Shown in pieces: positions 24,244-36,334 of a stretch of DNA of 64,000 nt. Position 1 is the stretch's first letter. Every line of letters starts with the position of its first letter. A model generated the notes under the pieces. It did not search any database, was not told the origin of the DNA, and was given only the letters and a program-made list of their open reading frames with translations. A program made the translations under genes and the position numbers. The stretch is from Balaenoptera acutorostrata (taxonomy: Eukaryota > Chordata > Mammalia > Artiodactyla > Balaenopteridae), in NCBI RefSeq assembly GCF_949987535.1, contig NC_080082.1, positions 31,036,011 through 31,100,010 of the forward strand, read 5' to 3'.

Positions 24244-25550
24244 AAATTCTTATTTTAAATACTCATATTCAGAAGAAGAGTTCCTCCCAGTCATCGTCAG
24301 CTTTCCCACACCCACCTTCTCATCCCCAAAACACACACACAGGGACTTTCTGACTTCTTTTTTTCAGGGCCTACAAAGCCCTGTAATGAACTTGGGGACC
24401 ACACACATTAACTGAAATCCCAGGCCAAGCCTGACCGTGAAGATGAAGACCGTTATGACCTTGCTTAGGTGAGATGTTTCGAAGTCTTAGGATTTTTCAC
24501 TCTGAGAGTGAAAATTCATGAAGTTGCTGACTACAGAGTCAGAGCACAGAGACATCCTATTATCTTCTCTAACTCAGTCTGCCTCCTGTCCAGCAACTGT
24601 GCTTCTACATTTTTTCTTTTCTGCTGGATTCCATTCGGGAAGAAAGGCATCCTGACTCTTGAGAAGGCCATCTATTCTGGTCTATTTGAAGATGAGGAAT
24701 GGAATAGAACACGTACGAGAGGAAGAAAAATGAATTTTGGGCAGGTCAACAGTTACTGGTTTATTGACTGAGCACCTACTATGTGCTGAATGCTTTATCA
24801 CGTTGTGTATTCTCTCATTTATCTCACGTATCACAGAATACCAAACCCCAGCCTTGTAAACTCCTCTCTCCTCCAACTCTAGCCAGGATAATTCATTATG
24901 ACCATCAATATTAAGGCAGCTTTCAAAACGCAAAGTTTAAGAACTAGCTCAGCTGCAGGTTTCTTCATTTTTAATACCGGGGGATGGTTCAGACTCACGT
25001 CTAGGCAGAAGGGAAAAGTGGCCAGCTCTTCTTTCTGAACTAAGGAGATGGGGAGCTCTTCTAAAACAGGAAACCCATTGTGGCACCTGTAGCCAGTCTG
25101 GCCAGGAGGCTGATTAACATGGGGGAGGGGGCACAGGGGTGTAGCCTGGGCAAAGGAAGATGAACAGTCCGTCTCTGAGCCATGCCTCGCTCACACCAAG
25201 ATTTCTGAGTTTGCTTTTGTTTCAAAGCTCAAATTTCCAAATTCAGATGCAGAGCAGAATCTGTCTTTCCCTTCCCCACTCAAGCCTGTTACCCCCCCTC
25301 CCCACAGCTCGCTAAGCGGCTGCATTTATAACTGATTAGAAGGAATACTTTATCCCTGGCCAGCCCTCCAGCAGGAGACAACTGGCTTTCTCTGTGGTGT
25401 CCAGCGAGCCCCACCGAGCCACTGCCGATGCCTCATTAGAACGCAAGGCACTCCCGCCAGCCCTGGGCACTGTATGCTAGCCGCCTGTGGTCTGCATCTG
25501 TAGTCATGACAGCCGGCCCAGACTGTTGCCTTCCACTGAAGACCAAGTAC
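24244..25550. other. Unique sequence with a short MIR-like piece
   Basis: A short run at about 24755-24835 ('ttattgactgagcacctac', 'tatgtgctgaatgcttt') resembles the reverse MIR/L2 3' end. The rest is unique. The 100-codon frame at 24469-24771 ends in that repeat-like piece and has no known domain. The stretch 25260-25550 is moderately GC-rich. Confidence 0.4.
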
Positions 25551-25554
25551 ATGA

Positions 25555-26160
25555 TCCACTGCAGTTAATCAATAGGATAATGGAATGAATCAATAGGAAA
25601 GATTTTTAGAAGGTCTTAATTAAAGAAACGCTTGCAGATACAAATGATGTCTTCAATCTATTGATGGTGCCAAGGTGAAGGGTTAAACACAAACAAAACC
25701 ATCAACTTTATTTTGCCGGCATGCCTTCCACAAGAGAACAACCCAGCAGCCTCCTGGCCCCAGGGTCGGCCCATTAATCAGTCCCTTGTCAATTCCATGG
25801 CCACACTGTATGGGAAAATTAGGCTATGATCAAAAATTTTAATTACTAAACAGCGGCTCAAAACAACATTGAAAAATAGATACGCACACCCTGTCTGGCC
25901 TTCCTTGGCCCCTAAAGTAGGAGCAGCATTCCCCATAAAAACCAGATCTGCAAACAAAGTCAGGGGATGCACCAAATTAGAATAATTAAAGAAAGCCTAA
26001 GTTGATGGATCCCATTTGGGCAGGGGAATTCTCCAGTGGGCCTTCTGCTCAAACACGTTACATCAATATTTTTGATTCCCTAGACGGTCCTGCAGTAGGT
26101 ACTGGTTTAAAGAGACATCAATCTGTGATGTCAGCATTTATCTAATGAACCTTCAAAAAT
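25555..26160. promoter_or_regulatory. Candidate conserved non-coding element
   Basis: The block is repeat-free. TTAATTAA lies at 25616-25623 and TAATTA at 25840-25845. PBX/HOX-like 'atcaatag' occurs three times between 25568 and 25600 or close to it, and there are several ATTAATCA-type cores. It is one of the better candidate enhancers by texture. Conservation is untested. Confidence 0.38.
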
Positions 26161-27735
26161 CAATGTCCAGGATGGTCTGTTACATGCCGGCACCCAATTT
26201 GTCCACTCCCCTAGCCTTACCGGCTAAAACCTAAAGCCATAATAACAGTAAACATGGACTCAAGTGGTCAGGTGGGATGGTTATACCAGAAGAGGCTGGG
26301 ATCATACAATCAGTTTCAACTCCGAGAACTCAAAGGACACAGCAACAAAACAAGGAAGCCCAGAGACCCTTTTAAGCGTTCCAAGGGCCTCCTGACTCCA
26401 GACAGGCAGATCGTAAAATGATCTGCTTCTTCAGATCATTCCCTCCTCCAAATGCACCTTCCCCTCATGTAGTTTCCGTTCCCTTGACTGTAGCCTGACA
26501 GGATTTTGGGCCCATTCCTGACAGCTATGGTAATTTTCTGCTTTTTGGGTAACTCGACTGGGATTCCATTTAGCTCCACTCAACAGGAGGCCCGTGCTTA
26601 GTTCTTCTCTTGTTAGTGTTTATGCCCAACTCATTCTCACCCTTCTGTTAAGAGGACTCCTTGACACTGATATCTTGACACCCTAACAGGCAGAAGAGAG
26701 GGCCTAAGTTTGTTTCACTTCTTTTTGCCTCTTTAAAATAAATTGGCCTGTACGGGCTGCCACGAGGCTGAGCTATTTCAAGTGCGTAACTCAGGGTGAC
26801 AGGTATGCCATTCACCAGGCCAGGATTTGGCCCGCCTTATCATCTCTGCTTTTATTCGCCGCAGTTCTCTCTCTCTTGACCACAAGAGTCAGTCCTGAGA
26901 GCTGTGTGGAGCTCAGACGGTTGTAAGATGCGTGGTGTGGGCTCAATTCGTTGGTGCACGATTCCTGTCTATCTCCTGGAATACAGCTTTCAACAGCCCC
27001 TCGTGCCAAGTTTGAGTCCAATTAAACTACAATGAGAGGTACCATGATTTCATTTGCTTGGATTGTCACATTTCAGAAGTTCAGTAGCCTGCAAAATGTT
27101 CACTGTCTCTCATTAAGCTGGTTCCAGCAACTGTGTAAAGTCTCTAATTTAGCTGCTTTTTATATTCTGCTTTCAGCCCTGAAGATGGCTGCCTGCAGGG
27201 AAGAATCCTATGCCATCCATGGTATTAGAGAGTGTTTCTGACTGTACAAATAGAATAGCAAAACTGACCCTATGACAAGAATGAGATGACAGTCTAAGGG
27301 TTCCAGTTACGTTTGTCTAGCGTTTCTCTGGAAGAATCCTCGCTTCAGAGAGGAGGCGTGTACATTTGTTTGGGGGAGGGGTACATTCTATGCTCAAGAA
27401 CTCTCAGTATGGTGATTATATTTTCAGAACTACAAATAAAGACCTTTAAGTTTTTATTTCCTGATACGAATGCTTATTTTAAAATCTTAACGAAAACATA
27501 AAAACAAAATTTCTTTTAGATATACAATAAAAAATGAATTGCCTTTAATCAAAGAGTGGAAATCAGAGTTGTCCTGGAAATCTGATATGTATTAGACACT
27601 GGGTAGATCTCATCTGAGTCCTGCTGGTTGGGCTTAAGGGGGAAAAAAAAAATCACCATTCTGTAGACTGTGAGTACGCTAATTTCCGGTACGGGCTCTG
27701 GTCTGATAAGGAAATTGCTATACAGATGCCATTCA
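26161..27735. other. Unique sequence, no gene seen
   Basis: I did not recognise a dispersed repeat or an exon. The stretch 27020-27240 ('gagtccaattaaactac' and following) is AT-rich and may belong to a conserved block. Short open frames have no domain. Confidence 0.4.
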
Positions 27736-27783
27736 TGACGATTACAGTTTATTGACTGAGTACTAGATGCCAGGCATTATGTT

Positions 27784-28150
27784 AAGAGCTTACACACAGG
27801 TCTTCCCTGGTGGCGCAGTGGTTAAGAATCCGCCTGCCAATGCAGGGGACGCGGGTTCGAGCCCTGGTCCGGGAAGATCCCACATGCCGCGGAGCGGCTA
27901 GGCCCGTGAGCCACAACTACTGAGCCTGCGCGTCTGGAGCCTGTGCTCCGCAACGGGAGAGGCCGCGACAGTGAGAGGCCCGCGCACCGCGATGAAGAGT
28001 GGCCCCCGCTTGCCGCAACTAGAGAAAGCCCTCTCACAGAAACGAAGACCCAACACAGCCAAAAATAAATAAGTAAGTAAGTAAGTAAGTAAGTAAATTA
28101 AAAAAACAACAAAAAAACTTATTAAAAAAAAAAAAAGAGCTTACACACAG
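27784..28150 (+). mobile_element. CHR-type SINE with 16-bp TSD
   Basis: The body (27800-28134) has a variant 5' start gtcttccctggtggcgcag, B-box-like 'gggttcgagccctgg', the 'gcgcgtctggagcctgtgc' subtype marker, an (AAGT)n stretch and an A-rich tail. It is flanked by the identical 16-mer aagagcttacacacag at 27784-27799 and 28135-28150. Confidence 0.96.
28062..28095 (+). repeat. (AAGT)n in SINE tail
   Basis: About seven AAGT units replace the usual TAAA tail of this SINE, likely from a single change that then expanded by slippage. Confidence 0.85.
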
Positions 28151-28315
28151 AATCTCATTTCATCCTCTCAATAACCCATTTTCCAGATGAGGAGAGTGAG
28201 GTACAGAGTAAGTTAACTTGCTCAAAGTCATAGCTGGCAAGAGAAAGAACCAGGAATCAAACCCAGGTCTGTCTGACTCCAAAGCCCTTCTTCCTAACCA
28301 TTTTGCCCTTACACT

Positions 28316-29935
28316 TCAGTGGCAAAGGCTGGCTCAATCCCTATCGGATTCACAAAATACAAACTGGCAGGTGCACGGTGATAGGAGTCATGTCTGTTGT
28401 GCTTCCCTCGGAGCAGAGATTAGCATGGCCACTGAGTCGATTTCAATCTTGGCTAATGTATTCACTTTGGTAGACAGGAATCTTCTGGAGTTCCAATCCT
28501 TCTAGTAACCTTTCCATTTTGAAAAATAATACTTCTGAGTAGGGTTCCTTTTCTAACTCCAAAAGAAAATGTAGAAAATGTAGAAATGCCCAATGCCTGA
28601 AGAAGAAAACTTAAATAATGTATAATTCCACCACCCAGATATAATCACTCTTGGTGCAAATTCTCTATTGCCTTATTATTATTATTTATTTTTGTCTATA
28701 AAATTTATGATTTCCAGTATTATTTGCTTGGTGTTTGGTGTTCTTCTCAATGAATATACAAACCCACCCAGACTACACGTCATGTCCTTCCTATGGATGT
28801 TTATAACCACCATATTAGTTGGCCACTCCCTGAATGTGAAACCCTGGTTCTTTTAAATGTGCTGCCACCTCAATTGACTCCACAGAGGTGAAACCTGGAA
28901 CTTTTTTTTTTTAGGCCCAGGTGCTGAGAACAGCCCCAGCTGGCTGAAAACTGAAGGTCAAAGAGGCCCTGGGTCTGGCTGAATGTGCCAAACTCTAAAT
29001 CCCAGAAGCTTAAAATATAATCAGAGTTCCTTCTACCAGCTCAGGGATCCTTGGGTCTTTTAGTATTCCTTAAAAAAAAAAAAAAAAAAAAAAAAGACAG
29101 AAAGAGCTCAGCATAAAACTGAAGAGATCAGTTTAATTATGTATGTGCAAAAAAATAATCAAGATCAAAAAACGCTTTCATTTTCTTGGGTAATTTTTTT
29201 TTTGAAACATATATGGTTGATATTCTTGCTTAGAAGATGGAAATGATACTTCAGCCTACAGCAGTCAAGGGTTTACAGAACGGAGGCTGAGGCTCTTTGC
29301 CTGGCCCTGGGAAGGGTGTGATGAACACAGTCTGAAATCAATATCAGGCAACAGTTACTGCATTCAATATTATTTGCCGAGATGGGCTGCTGGAAGAGGA
29401 TGGGGGGAAGAGAGAGGTATGTCGATAGCTTTAACGAAGCACTCCACAGCCATGCACAAAGGGAGGTCAAATAACTATCAGCAGACCAGTCCCCATTGTA
29501 AGTAGTAAAAATGATAAAATCAATATTATTAAATAAAAAGTTAGCACTGCTACTGAACCCTCTCACTATCTTGGCAGCGCCTGGCTGAAAATGAAGGAGG
29601 CTATTTTCCACTCTCTTCAGGGGCAAATGTTTAGGATCAGAAACATTTGCAGAATGTGGGGGACAGAGAGGTATTTTTCACATAAAAACTGAGCCACAGG
29701 AACATCTGAACAATAGGGCCAGGTAACTGTCACCATGGAAGACAACGATCCTTCCCACCCAGGTGGACATATGCTCTGAGGGCCACTAAAGGCTACATCA
29801 TTTAGATGTGGACTTTGCCCTTCTGTCCTTCAGGGTGACAGAGGTGGGTCTGGCTTGGAGCTTTCCAGGAAAAGAGAAAGGTCCTACTTGCTGTCCTTTC
29901 AAATCTTGAGATTTGGAAATGTACCAGAAAAAATC
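28316..29935. other. Unique sequence, no gene seen
   Basis: A poly-A tract lies at about 29071-29095 and a T-run at 28903-28912. A 117-codon minus-strand frame at 29273-29626 has no domain I recognise. Confidence 0.4.
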
Positions 29936-29937
29936 AT

Positions 29938-30010
29938 TGAGGAGAAAAAGGGGGGGGAAAAAAAGAAAAAAGAAAGAAAGCAAAAGGAAAAAGAGGAAGA
30001 AAACAAGGGC
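29938..30010 (+). repeat. Polypurine tract (G/A)
   Basis: An almost pure A/G run starts with 8 G followed by AAAAAAAG-type units. It produces a spurious lysine/arginine-rich frame at 29913-30149. Long one-strand purine runs can adopt triplex (H-DNA) structure. Confidence 0.85.
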
Positions 30011-30221
30011 ATTCAGTAGCCGAGAATTGACCTGTACTTGTCAGCCCAGAGGACTGTGGGGAAGCTTCTCGAAGCCAAGGAGGCATTCGTTGCTGCTGGC
30101 TTTGGGTGGTTACTTCTGTAAACTGAAGGCAGCCTATAGCAGGTATTGAAAAAGATACATTTAGACTAAAGATAGTCCAGTCAAAAATTCCTATGAAAGT
30201 AGCAAGCTCCAGTCATATCTG

Positions 30222-30296
30222 AAGGAGGAAGGAAAAAGAAGAAGAAGAAGGAGAAGGAGAAGAATGAGAAGGAGAAGGAGAAGAAGAAGAATGGGT
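30222..30296 (+). repeat. (GAA)/(GGA) polypurine repeat
   Basis: Imperfect GAA, GGA and GAAGGA units form a near-pure purine strand with one or two pyrimidine interruptions. It lies about 210 bp downstream of another purine tract on the same strand. Confidence 0.88.
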
Positions 30297-30755
30297 AAAA
30301 CTGAGTGACAGCCCAGCAAGACTGCTTTTGCTGCTCTGACCTGCATTTAAACACAGAGATGCTTAGCCTTTTGAAAACCTAAAGTTGGCTCCCTTGTTTG
30401 CATTTCATAGAAACTACTAAAGAAAGTAAACAAGAACCTTTGGTGAATTATTTAGCATACAAATAAACCAGCAAGGAAGGCTAAGTAGGCCTATATGAAC
30501 TAACTGGATTGAAATATTCATCTGTAAATAACCCTCCAATCTGGTGCTTTCACGTACAAATACTACATGGAACATTAGACACAACTAGCTTCTAGGGATA
30601 TTTAGGCTCACTAGAGAGCAATTTTTATGTCTACTGGCATCTGTGGGTAGTGATATGGACTGACTGTTAATATAACCTACATAAAATTTATGTGAACACT
30701 CACGGAAATAGGAACACACTGTCAGACAGCTGGTGTCTGATGTGAAGCACATGCG
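30297..30755. other. Unique sequence, no gene seen
   Basis: AT-rich unique DNA without recognisable repeats, exons or strong motifs. Confidence 0.4.
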
Positions 30756-31250
30756 GATTTTATACGCACTGCATAAACTAACCTTTGCAATAAAGATTTA
30801 GCAGGTTTATTAGTTTAGGAAATCGCTATAATTAAGGATAATTCATAATGGCCGCTTATCCACTCTCCAGCAATAGCTAGCTTAATTTAGGCTCCATTTC
30901 TTTGAGCCATAAATAAGTGAGCTGCTATCTTCTGCACAGATGTGGCATTCAACCTGTTCATGTTGGCTGGTTTTTGCTTGTGTTTTAATCAAAGGCATTA
31001 GTAGATAAGACTATAAAAAGCACAGCCTTTGAAATAAATTAGCAAGAAATGCATAGGTGAAGTTTCTTTTTTTAACTGCTCAAAAAAAGAAAAAAAAAAA
31101 AAGGTAACCTCTCCCTCCAGAGGTAAAACAATTAAAAATAAATAATCCTTTTAAATGTACTTAAAGGAACTTTCATTTACAAACCCAAGGAAAGAGAAAG
31201 TGACAGAGCAAGAACATTAATGAAGGCCGAAGAAATATGAGTGTGACCTC
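30756..31250. promoter_or_regulatory. Candidate conserved non-coding element
   Basis: A repeat-free block with TAATTA at 30829-30834, 'tagcttaatttaggc', and a TCF/LEF-like 'aatcaaagg' near 30988-30996. Several 'ataaa' and 'taatgg' cores are also present. An A-rich run at 31082-31103 interrupts it. Good enhancer texture, but untested. Confidence 0.38.
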
Positions 31251-31845
31251 TCTGCAGTGCTTCCATTTAACTGTGCATGTAATTAAAGCCTGACCTTTGC
31301 AAATGCAGCACACTCTGCCTTGCTGCAGATTCCCCTGCGATATAAGACCCCAGCAAGGGCTTTAGGGATGGGAGGTTTCCCCAGCTCGCTCTCTCTCGTG
31401 CCTTCAGTATCCGCTCTGAGAGATGGCTGTGCTCGCAACATGTCCGCACTGACGCAGACATCTTTCCTGCCAGTCGTTAGCAACACCTGACACTCTTCTT
31501 TCATTCATCCACTCCATCTTTGCATTACAGCCCACGCACTCTGCAAATGCTCAGGGCACGAGTCAGCGAAAGGCAAGTAGTGCCAGCACGTGGGTCCAGA
31601 TCCTCAGCATCTCCAATGCCAACAAGTTGGTGAGTGTCCCCTAGGTGTGGGGCACGCTGCTAAGCCCTCCCCGGTCTGGTCTGAACAGCCAGCCCAAGGA
31701 GACCTTCATCTCGCGAGATCTCCCCCAGGGAACTGCAGCTTGATTGACATGGGAATTTGGAATCATATGAAGGGTGAAGCTCTACAAAGACTTAAGAGTA
31801 GTTTTGTTCTTGAGATTTTCTTGTTTGTGGAGTTAATCACGGTGT
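31251..31845. other. Unique sequence, no gene seen
   Basis: Moderately GC-rich unique DNA. Overlapping frames of 64-85 codons on both strands have no recognisable domain. Confidence 0.4.
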
Positions 31846-31847
31846 AA

Positions 31848-32185
31848 CAGAAAGGGTGTTGGTCTAAGAGTTGGAAGGTCTGGGATATGTTTCCCAGCTG
31901 TGTCACTTGTCATCTGCTGTGTTCCCAAGAGAGTGAGTCAGCCTCCCCACTTGCAAAGTGGGTCATCATCACCTGTCCCGCCTACTGCATGGACGGCTAT
32001 AAAGACTCTGGGAAACACTGCCCACAGATCTCCTGGGACAGTAAAAATGGTGAATTCCAGCCCAGCCACTTAGGAGTGGGACCTCTCCACCTCCGAATTT
32101 TCCCGTGGTATAGCAGGGCCAATGATATCTGCCTAGTCACCTCACCATGTTAAAGAGGATCGAGAGAAATAATGTGTGCAAAAGT
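31848..32185 (+). mobile_element. MIR SINE remnant, forward
   Basis: The segments 'gtgttggtctaagagttgg', 'cccagctgtgtcacttg' and 'cacttgcaaagtgggtcat' follow MIR. The 3' part to about 32185 ('tgttaaagaggatcg', 'aataatgtgtgcaaa') is also MIR-like. The middle is too diverged to align by eye. Confidence 0.65.
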
Positions 32186-34880
32186 GGTAAGTCAACCCTG
32201 AAGAGCACTGCTGTGCAAGTTATTGGAACCAGGTTTCCTCCTGAGAGTCTCCAAAGATGCCGCTGGTCCACGGGTTCCAAATACACCAAGGTCCCTGACC
32301 ATCACTCAGACCAGAGGGGGACGGTGAAGAGGATTTGAGGAGGCTGAGGTAATGCAAAGTGGTGATGGGCACGATACAAAAGTGGGCGGGGTACATCAGT
32401 TTAAAAAAAATTATATCTTCATACCAAATGAACTTTTCAATTCCTGGGAAGGTAGTAAAGGTGGCTGAATTATCTCTGTTAGTAGTCTGACCAGGTGAAG
32501 AGTCAGTGATAGGGTAAGTTAAACTCTCCGGAAGAAACTCCTCTCCCAAAGCACTCTCATTAAGAAGTTGGGTATGGAACTAAAACTGAGGAAACTAGCA
32601 TCATTTGATACATTTTTATTGACACATTCTGGTGGTCAGCGTCCTGACCATCAAGTTGGCATGTAGACAGCAGAGCAGCAGATAGAAGGAGAACAGAAAG
32701 GGTCACTGTGACCAGCATTGGCACAACTCAGCTGTCCCTGGCCTCAGGGTCCCACTGGCAGTGGCCACTGTGGTCATCCAATGAGAATAGGGGGGTAGGA
32801 GCTGGACAACTTCCAGGAGAATCTGTGCAAATCCAGAGCGAGGAGATCTGTAGCCAGGGAAAGGCCCCCGGCTCGCATTTCATCGCCAAGGCCCTGAGAA
32901 GCAGTGTGACCTTGGCTCCCAAGCGAACAAAAAGAGCTAAGAGTTTCCTTCAGTCTCCTGAGCTCTGGGTATCTGGCAGGCTCACCTGTAGCCCTGTGAT
33001 GGTAAGTGGCCTACCCTCTTTATAATTCACGTACAGGCCTATTTAATCAGGTGTGCACTGGGAGATTTATATCCCTTTACAAAAGTGATCTTGGCAAAAT
33101 AAAAATCGAATGCCGGGGGTTGTAAAATAGCACTGAATCACAAAATGAGGGAGCAAGTGGGGTCAGGGAATGGGCTGGCCCTTCCCCATCCCAGCATTCA
33201 GACTGAAAGTATTAGCCTAAAATGAGGAACATATTTATCAGGAAAATCTTTTATTCTTTTAAAATAGAGTTTCCTTTAGGAGTCAAAGTTCACAGGAACA
33301 TTTACCATTGTGGGGCACAAATTGACATCTTTAATAAGGCTCCTGGAAATTCAGAATTTAAATCACGGTTAGAATGATAGGGTCAGAACATGTCAAACTG
33401 AGAACTTGGGGTCAAAAAAATAAAACCGTTTTCATTATAGCTGAATGGCTTAAAAACGTCCTTAGTCTCCCAAAATTATAAACTAAAATAAAGAATCTTA
33501 AAACCAACAAATAGGCCCCAGGGTTTTCTAAGGAAAAATCTGGTTGCAAGAGTCTGCCTGGCCAGGGGAATAAATGTTTAAATATATACAATACAGCTCA
33601 GATAGAAGTAGTAGCAATCAGAGTAGCAGAAGCAGCATTAGTAGTAGTAATAGTTTAAGCTACATGTAACCATTTTTGAGGAAACGAGAGTTCCAGAAAT
33701 AGAAGGAGCTCTATATTAAGCTCCTAGAAGTAAAATTAACAGGGTAGGTAGGTATAGGTGAGATGAATCAAGTACACTTCCACCTGTGACAAAGGTAGGT
33801 GGCAAAAATGACAGCAAAGGAACAGGGCAAGAGGACTCATTTGGGGGGGGGGGGGAAGAGCATATTATGGTAATTCCTTTCTTTCAAAAATGATTACATT
33901 AAAACAGTCAGAACAAGGATTTGCTAGATGAGTCTCTATACCCTGTAGCCAAGTATCTTATCAACACCAGCAATCCTGATCACTGTTACAGAAAAACAGA
34001 CGCTTGATCACCGGTCTGCTTTCCTTCCCCTCTCCTGCCCACCTGCACGGAAGACACAGAACCCACCCTGTCTGAAACCCTTGGTATGGTTACGCTCAAC
34101 CCTGGGATCAAAATCATCCTTCTAGGTAAAAGGAAGACAAGAGCTCTAAATGGCTTTTGTTCCAACCCCTGATGGTGACCCAAGGCGGTCTTTACTCTTA
34201 TTATGTGCGCTTATTTGTCACTTCACGTCTCTTTCATAACTATCCAGGAGGATGATAGGGCACAGCCAGGCATTCATGACCTCAAGAATAATTAAAACAA
34301 GGATAGCACAGCCTGCACGGTAACGACACCGGATCTCAGCACTGGAGCACACAGTGCTGTTTGCATCTCCAGCCCAACTGGGAAATAGCAGTCCCAGCAT
34401 ACAGCCTGGTGTTTTTTGTTTTTTTTTTTGGCCAGCGATTCCCTCCGAATTTCTTTCAGTGAGGACAAGCAGATTCTCAGCCAGAACTAACAAACCTCTC
34501 CAGCATAAAAGATAAATCTGAGCCCCCCTGCCCCCCCACTTCCTCCTGCCCTTTGCCTGGCGCCCCTCACACCGACAGCTTAGCGGTCATATTTTGCTAA
34601 CTATCAAAACTTGGATTCATTCGATTTGCAGATGGGGACCCCTATTGGTATGAAAAAAAAAAAATCCCAGGGAAAATGGAAACTAGACACAGCCTTCTTC
34701 ACCAAATATGCCTGAACTCACCAATAAAAAGACACAACACGCACAATTCCATTTCACCAAGAAAAATACGGGTGGAGCATTGAAATCCTCTCCCCCTGCA
34801 ACCGCACCAACAGACAGCCCCCTGGGAAAAGCCTCCCCCCCTTTCCCAGCGAGGCTCTGAAGGCAACCTCCTGGCACCCC
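32186..34880. other. Unique sequence, no gene seen
   Basis: A 12-G homopolymer lies at 33843-33854 and AGT/AGC trinucleotide-biased sequence at about 33602-33660. Frames of about 100 codons at 32220-32549, 32708-33025 and 34683-34997 lack domains. No dispersed repeat was identified with confidence. Confidence 0.4.
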
Positions 34881-35170
34881 CTGCAGGGACACGTACGTGC
34901 ACACGCACGCGTCACTCCTGCCGCCGGTGTCAGCGGGGCTGCCGTCCATCTCTTTGCTGACAGATCTCTGTGTCGGGCAGGATTTCCAATCCTTCATGAC
35001 TATCTATTTGTCACTGCAGGTGAGTGGTGGCACTCAGCCTGATCCCCAGACACTTTCACAGTTACTTATCTGTCTTTATGGATTCATCCTGTGTGTCAAG
35101 CCGGCGCATAACAGCATTACTGTCAGGGTGACAAAACTGTCCCCAGAGTGCCACAAATGATTCTCTCACC
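34880..35170 (+). other. CpG-bearing stretch with an exon-like segment
   Basis: A small cluster of CpGs ('acgtacgtgc', 'cacgcacgcgtc', 'gccgccgg') is followed by a pyrimidine-rich stretch ending in a cag acceptor at 34961-34963. A strong donor, CAG followed by GTGAGT, has its GT at 35020-35021. The 56-base interval 34964-35019 is open in two frames. I recognise no protein in it, so an exon is only a possibility. Confidence 0.2.
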
Positions 35171-35559
35171 TTATGGCTGCTAGCAGGGGAAGCGCGGTGA
35201 CACTACCTCGCCTTGCCCATCCTTCTCCGGCCCGAGCCTGGTTCCACCACCTCCTCCTGCAGGGACAGCTAGCTAATGATGGGTTCAGGGGAGATGCGTG
35301 ATCTCTCAAAATTATAGAGAAGAAAAGGGGGCAGGGCTAGCGTTCACCCCTTCCCACCAGGCACCCACATGCTCTTGTCACCTGCGCGGAGGTGGGGCAC
35401 CCAAGTGTTGAACATCTATCACGGCGGAGGCCCGACATGGGATCCCTTCCCCCTCCTCCCAAGGCCTGTCACTTGGCCACCCTCCCCAGCACACATACAA
35501 CGCACAGGGAGGGAACCACAAGGCTGTTCCCTGCCAAGCCTGTAAATCTGTGCGGCCAT
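35171..35559. other. Unique, GC-rich sequence; no gene seen
   Basis: GC-rich unique DNA with short domain-free frames on both strands. No CpG-island-like density was seen. Confidence 0.4.
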
Positions 35560-35870
35560 GGCAAGCTGAGATCTGAGTGCTGTCATTTTGAGAGCAGAAA
35601 TATTAACTGGAACTAATAATAAATAAGAACTTCGAGGGCAGGTTGGGTTTGCCAAATGATTTGTAATCATTTTCGGGAGCTGACTGCTTCAAAAATAACA
35701 TCTCATTTCTCTTCTGTCTTGAGATGGAGCCCCGGTTCCATTTTCCTCCACGCGCTTCCTTCGGAATGTAATTGTGACAGCAACGTGGTGCCTGTGGCCA
35801 TGCAAGTCGGAAGGAAGGTTTCTGCTTTTCCTTTATTTTAATCCCACAACAGCACGGCGAAATTAACACA
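35560..35870. promoter_or_regulatory. Candidate conserved non-coding element
   Basis: A repeat-free block with 'aactaataataaataag', 'gatttgtaatcatttt' and 'ggaatgtaattgtgacagc'. Texture resembles the blocks at 36.4 and 38 kb. The following 35871-36330 is unique with no clear signal. Confidence 0.3.
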
Positions 35871-36334
35871 GGAAGGGGAACACGGAGCTTTTATTGCCAC
35901 TGGGAGCTTGCTCGAGGATTCCACATTAAGCCATGCTGGTCCTAAACCAGGCCCCACGATCCTTTCACTGGCCTGCCCAGTGACCTTCTAATGCCGCCCA
36001 ACAGTTTCACAGATCCCTCCAAAATCAAGGTCAGTGGAGCCTAGCTCGGTTCACCAGGGCGGTCACGCTATTATTTGGGGGCTTCGATAGTTGCTAAAAA
36101 AATTAAAAAATAGATAGCCAACAAGACACGCTACTCACCAGGTGGGGTCGGGGATGAAGTCTAGTTGGAAGGCTTTGCTCTCCCACCGAAAGGTCAACTG
36201 GAATACCAGTGCACGGCGGGGGCACGCGCACACACACGAACACGCGCCAGTTCAGACGTGCCTTGAGCTCCGCTTTGTTCTTACCCTGATGAGCGCTCAC
36301 TGTCTTGAGTTTTTTTTTAAATAAGTTCAATCTG

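Larger units (their letters stand above)
27735..28315 (-). mobile_element. MIR SINE, reverse, split by a CHR SINE
   Basis: The left arm ('ttattgactgagtactag', 'ccaggcattatgttaag') and right arm ('aatctcatttcatcctc', 'ttttccagatgaggagag', 'gtctgtctgactccaaag', 'cttcctaaccatttt') form one reverse MIR. The CHR SINE at 27800-28134 sits between them. Confidence 0.85.

Noticed and set aside
34880..34935. Possible CpG-island promoter
   Set aside because: Only a short cluster of CpGs within an ACGT/ACGC-rich run; too small for an island, and no downstream gene is recognisable.
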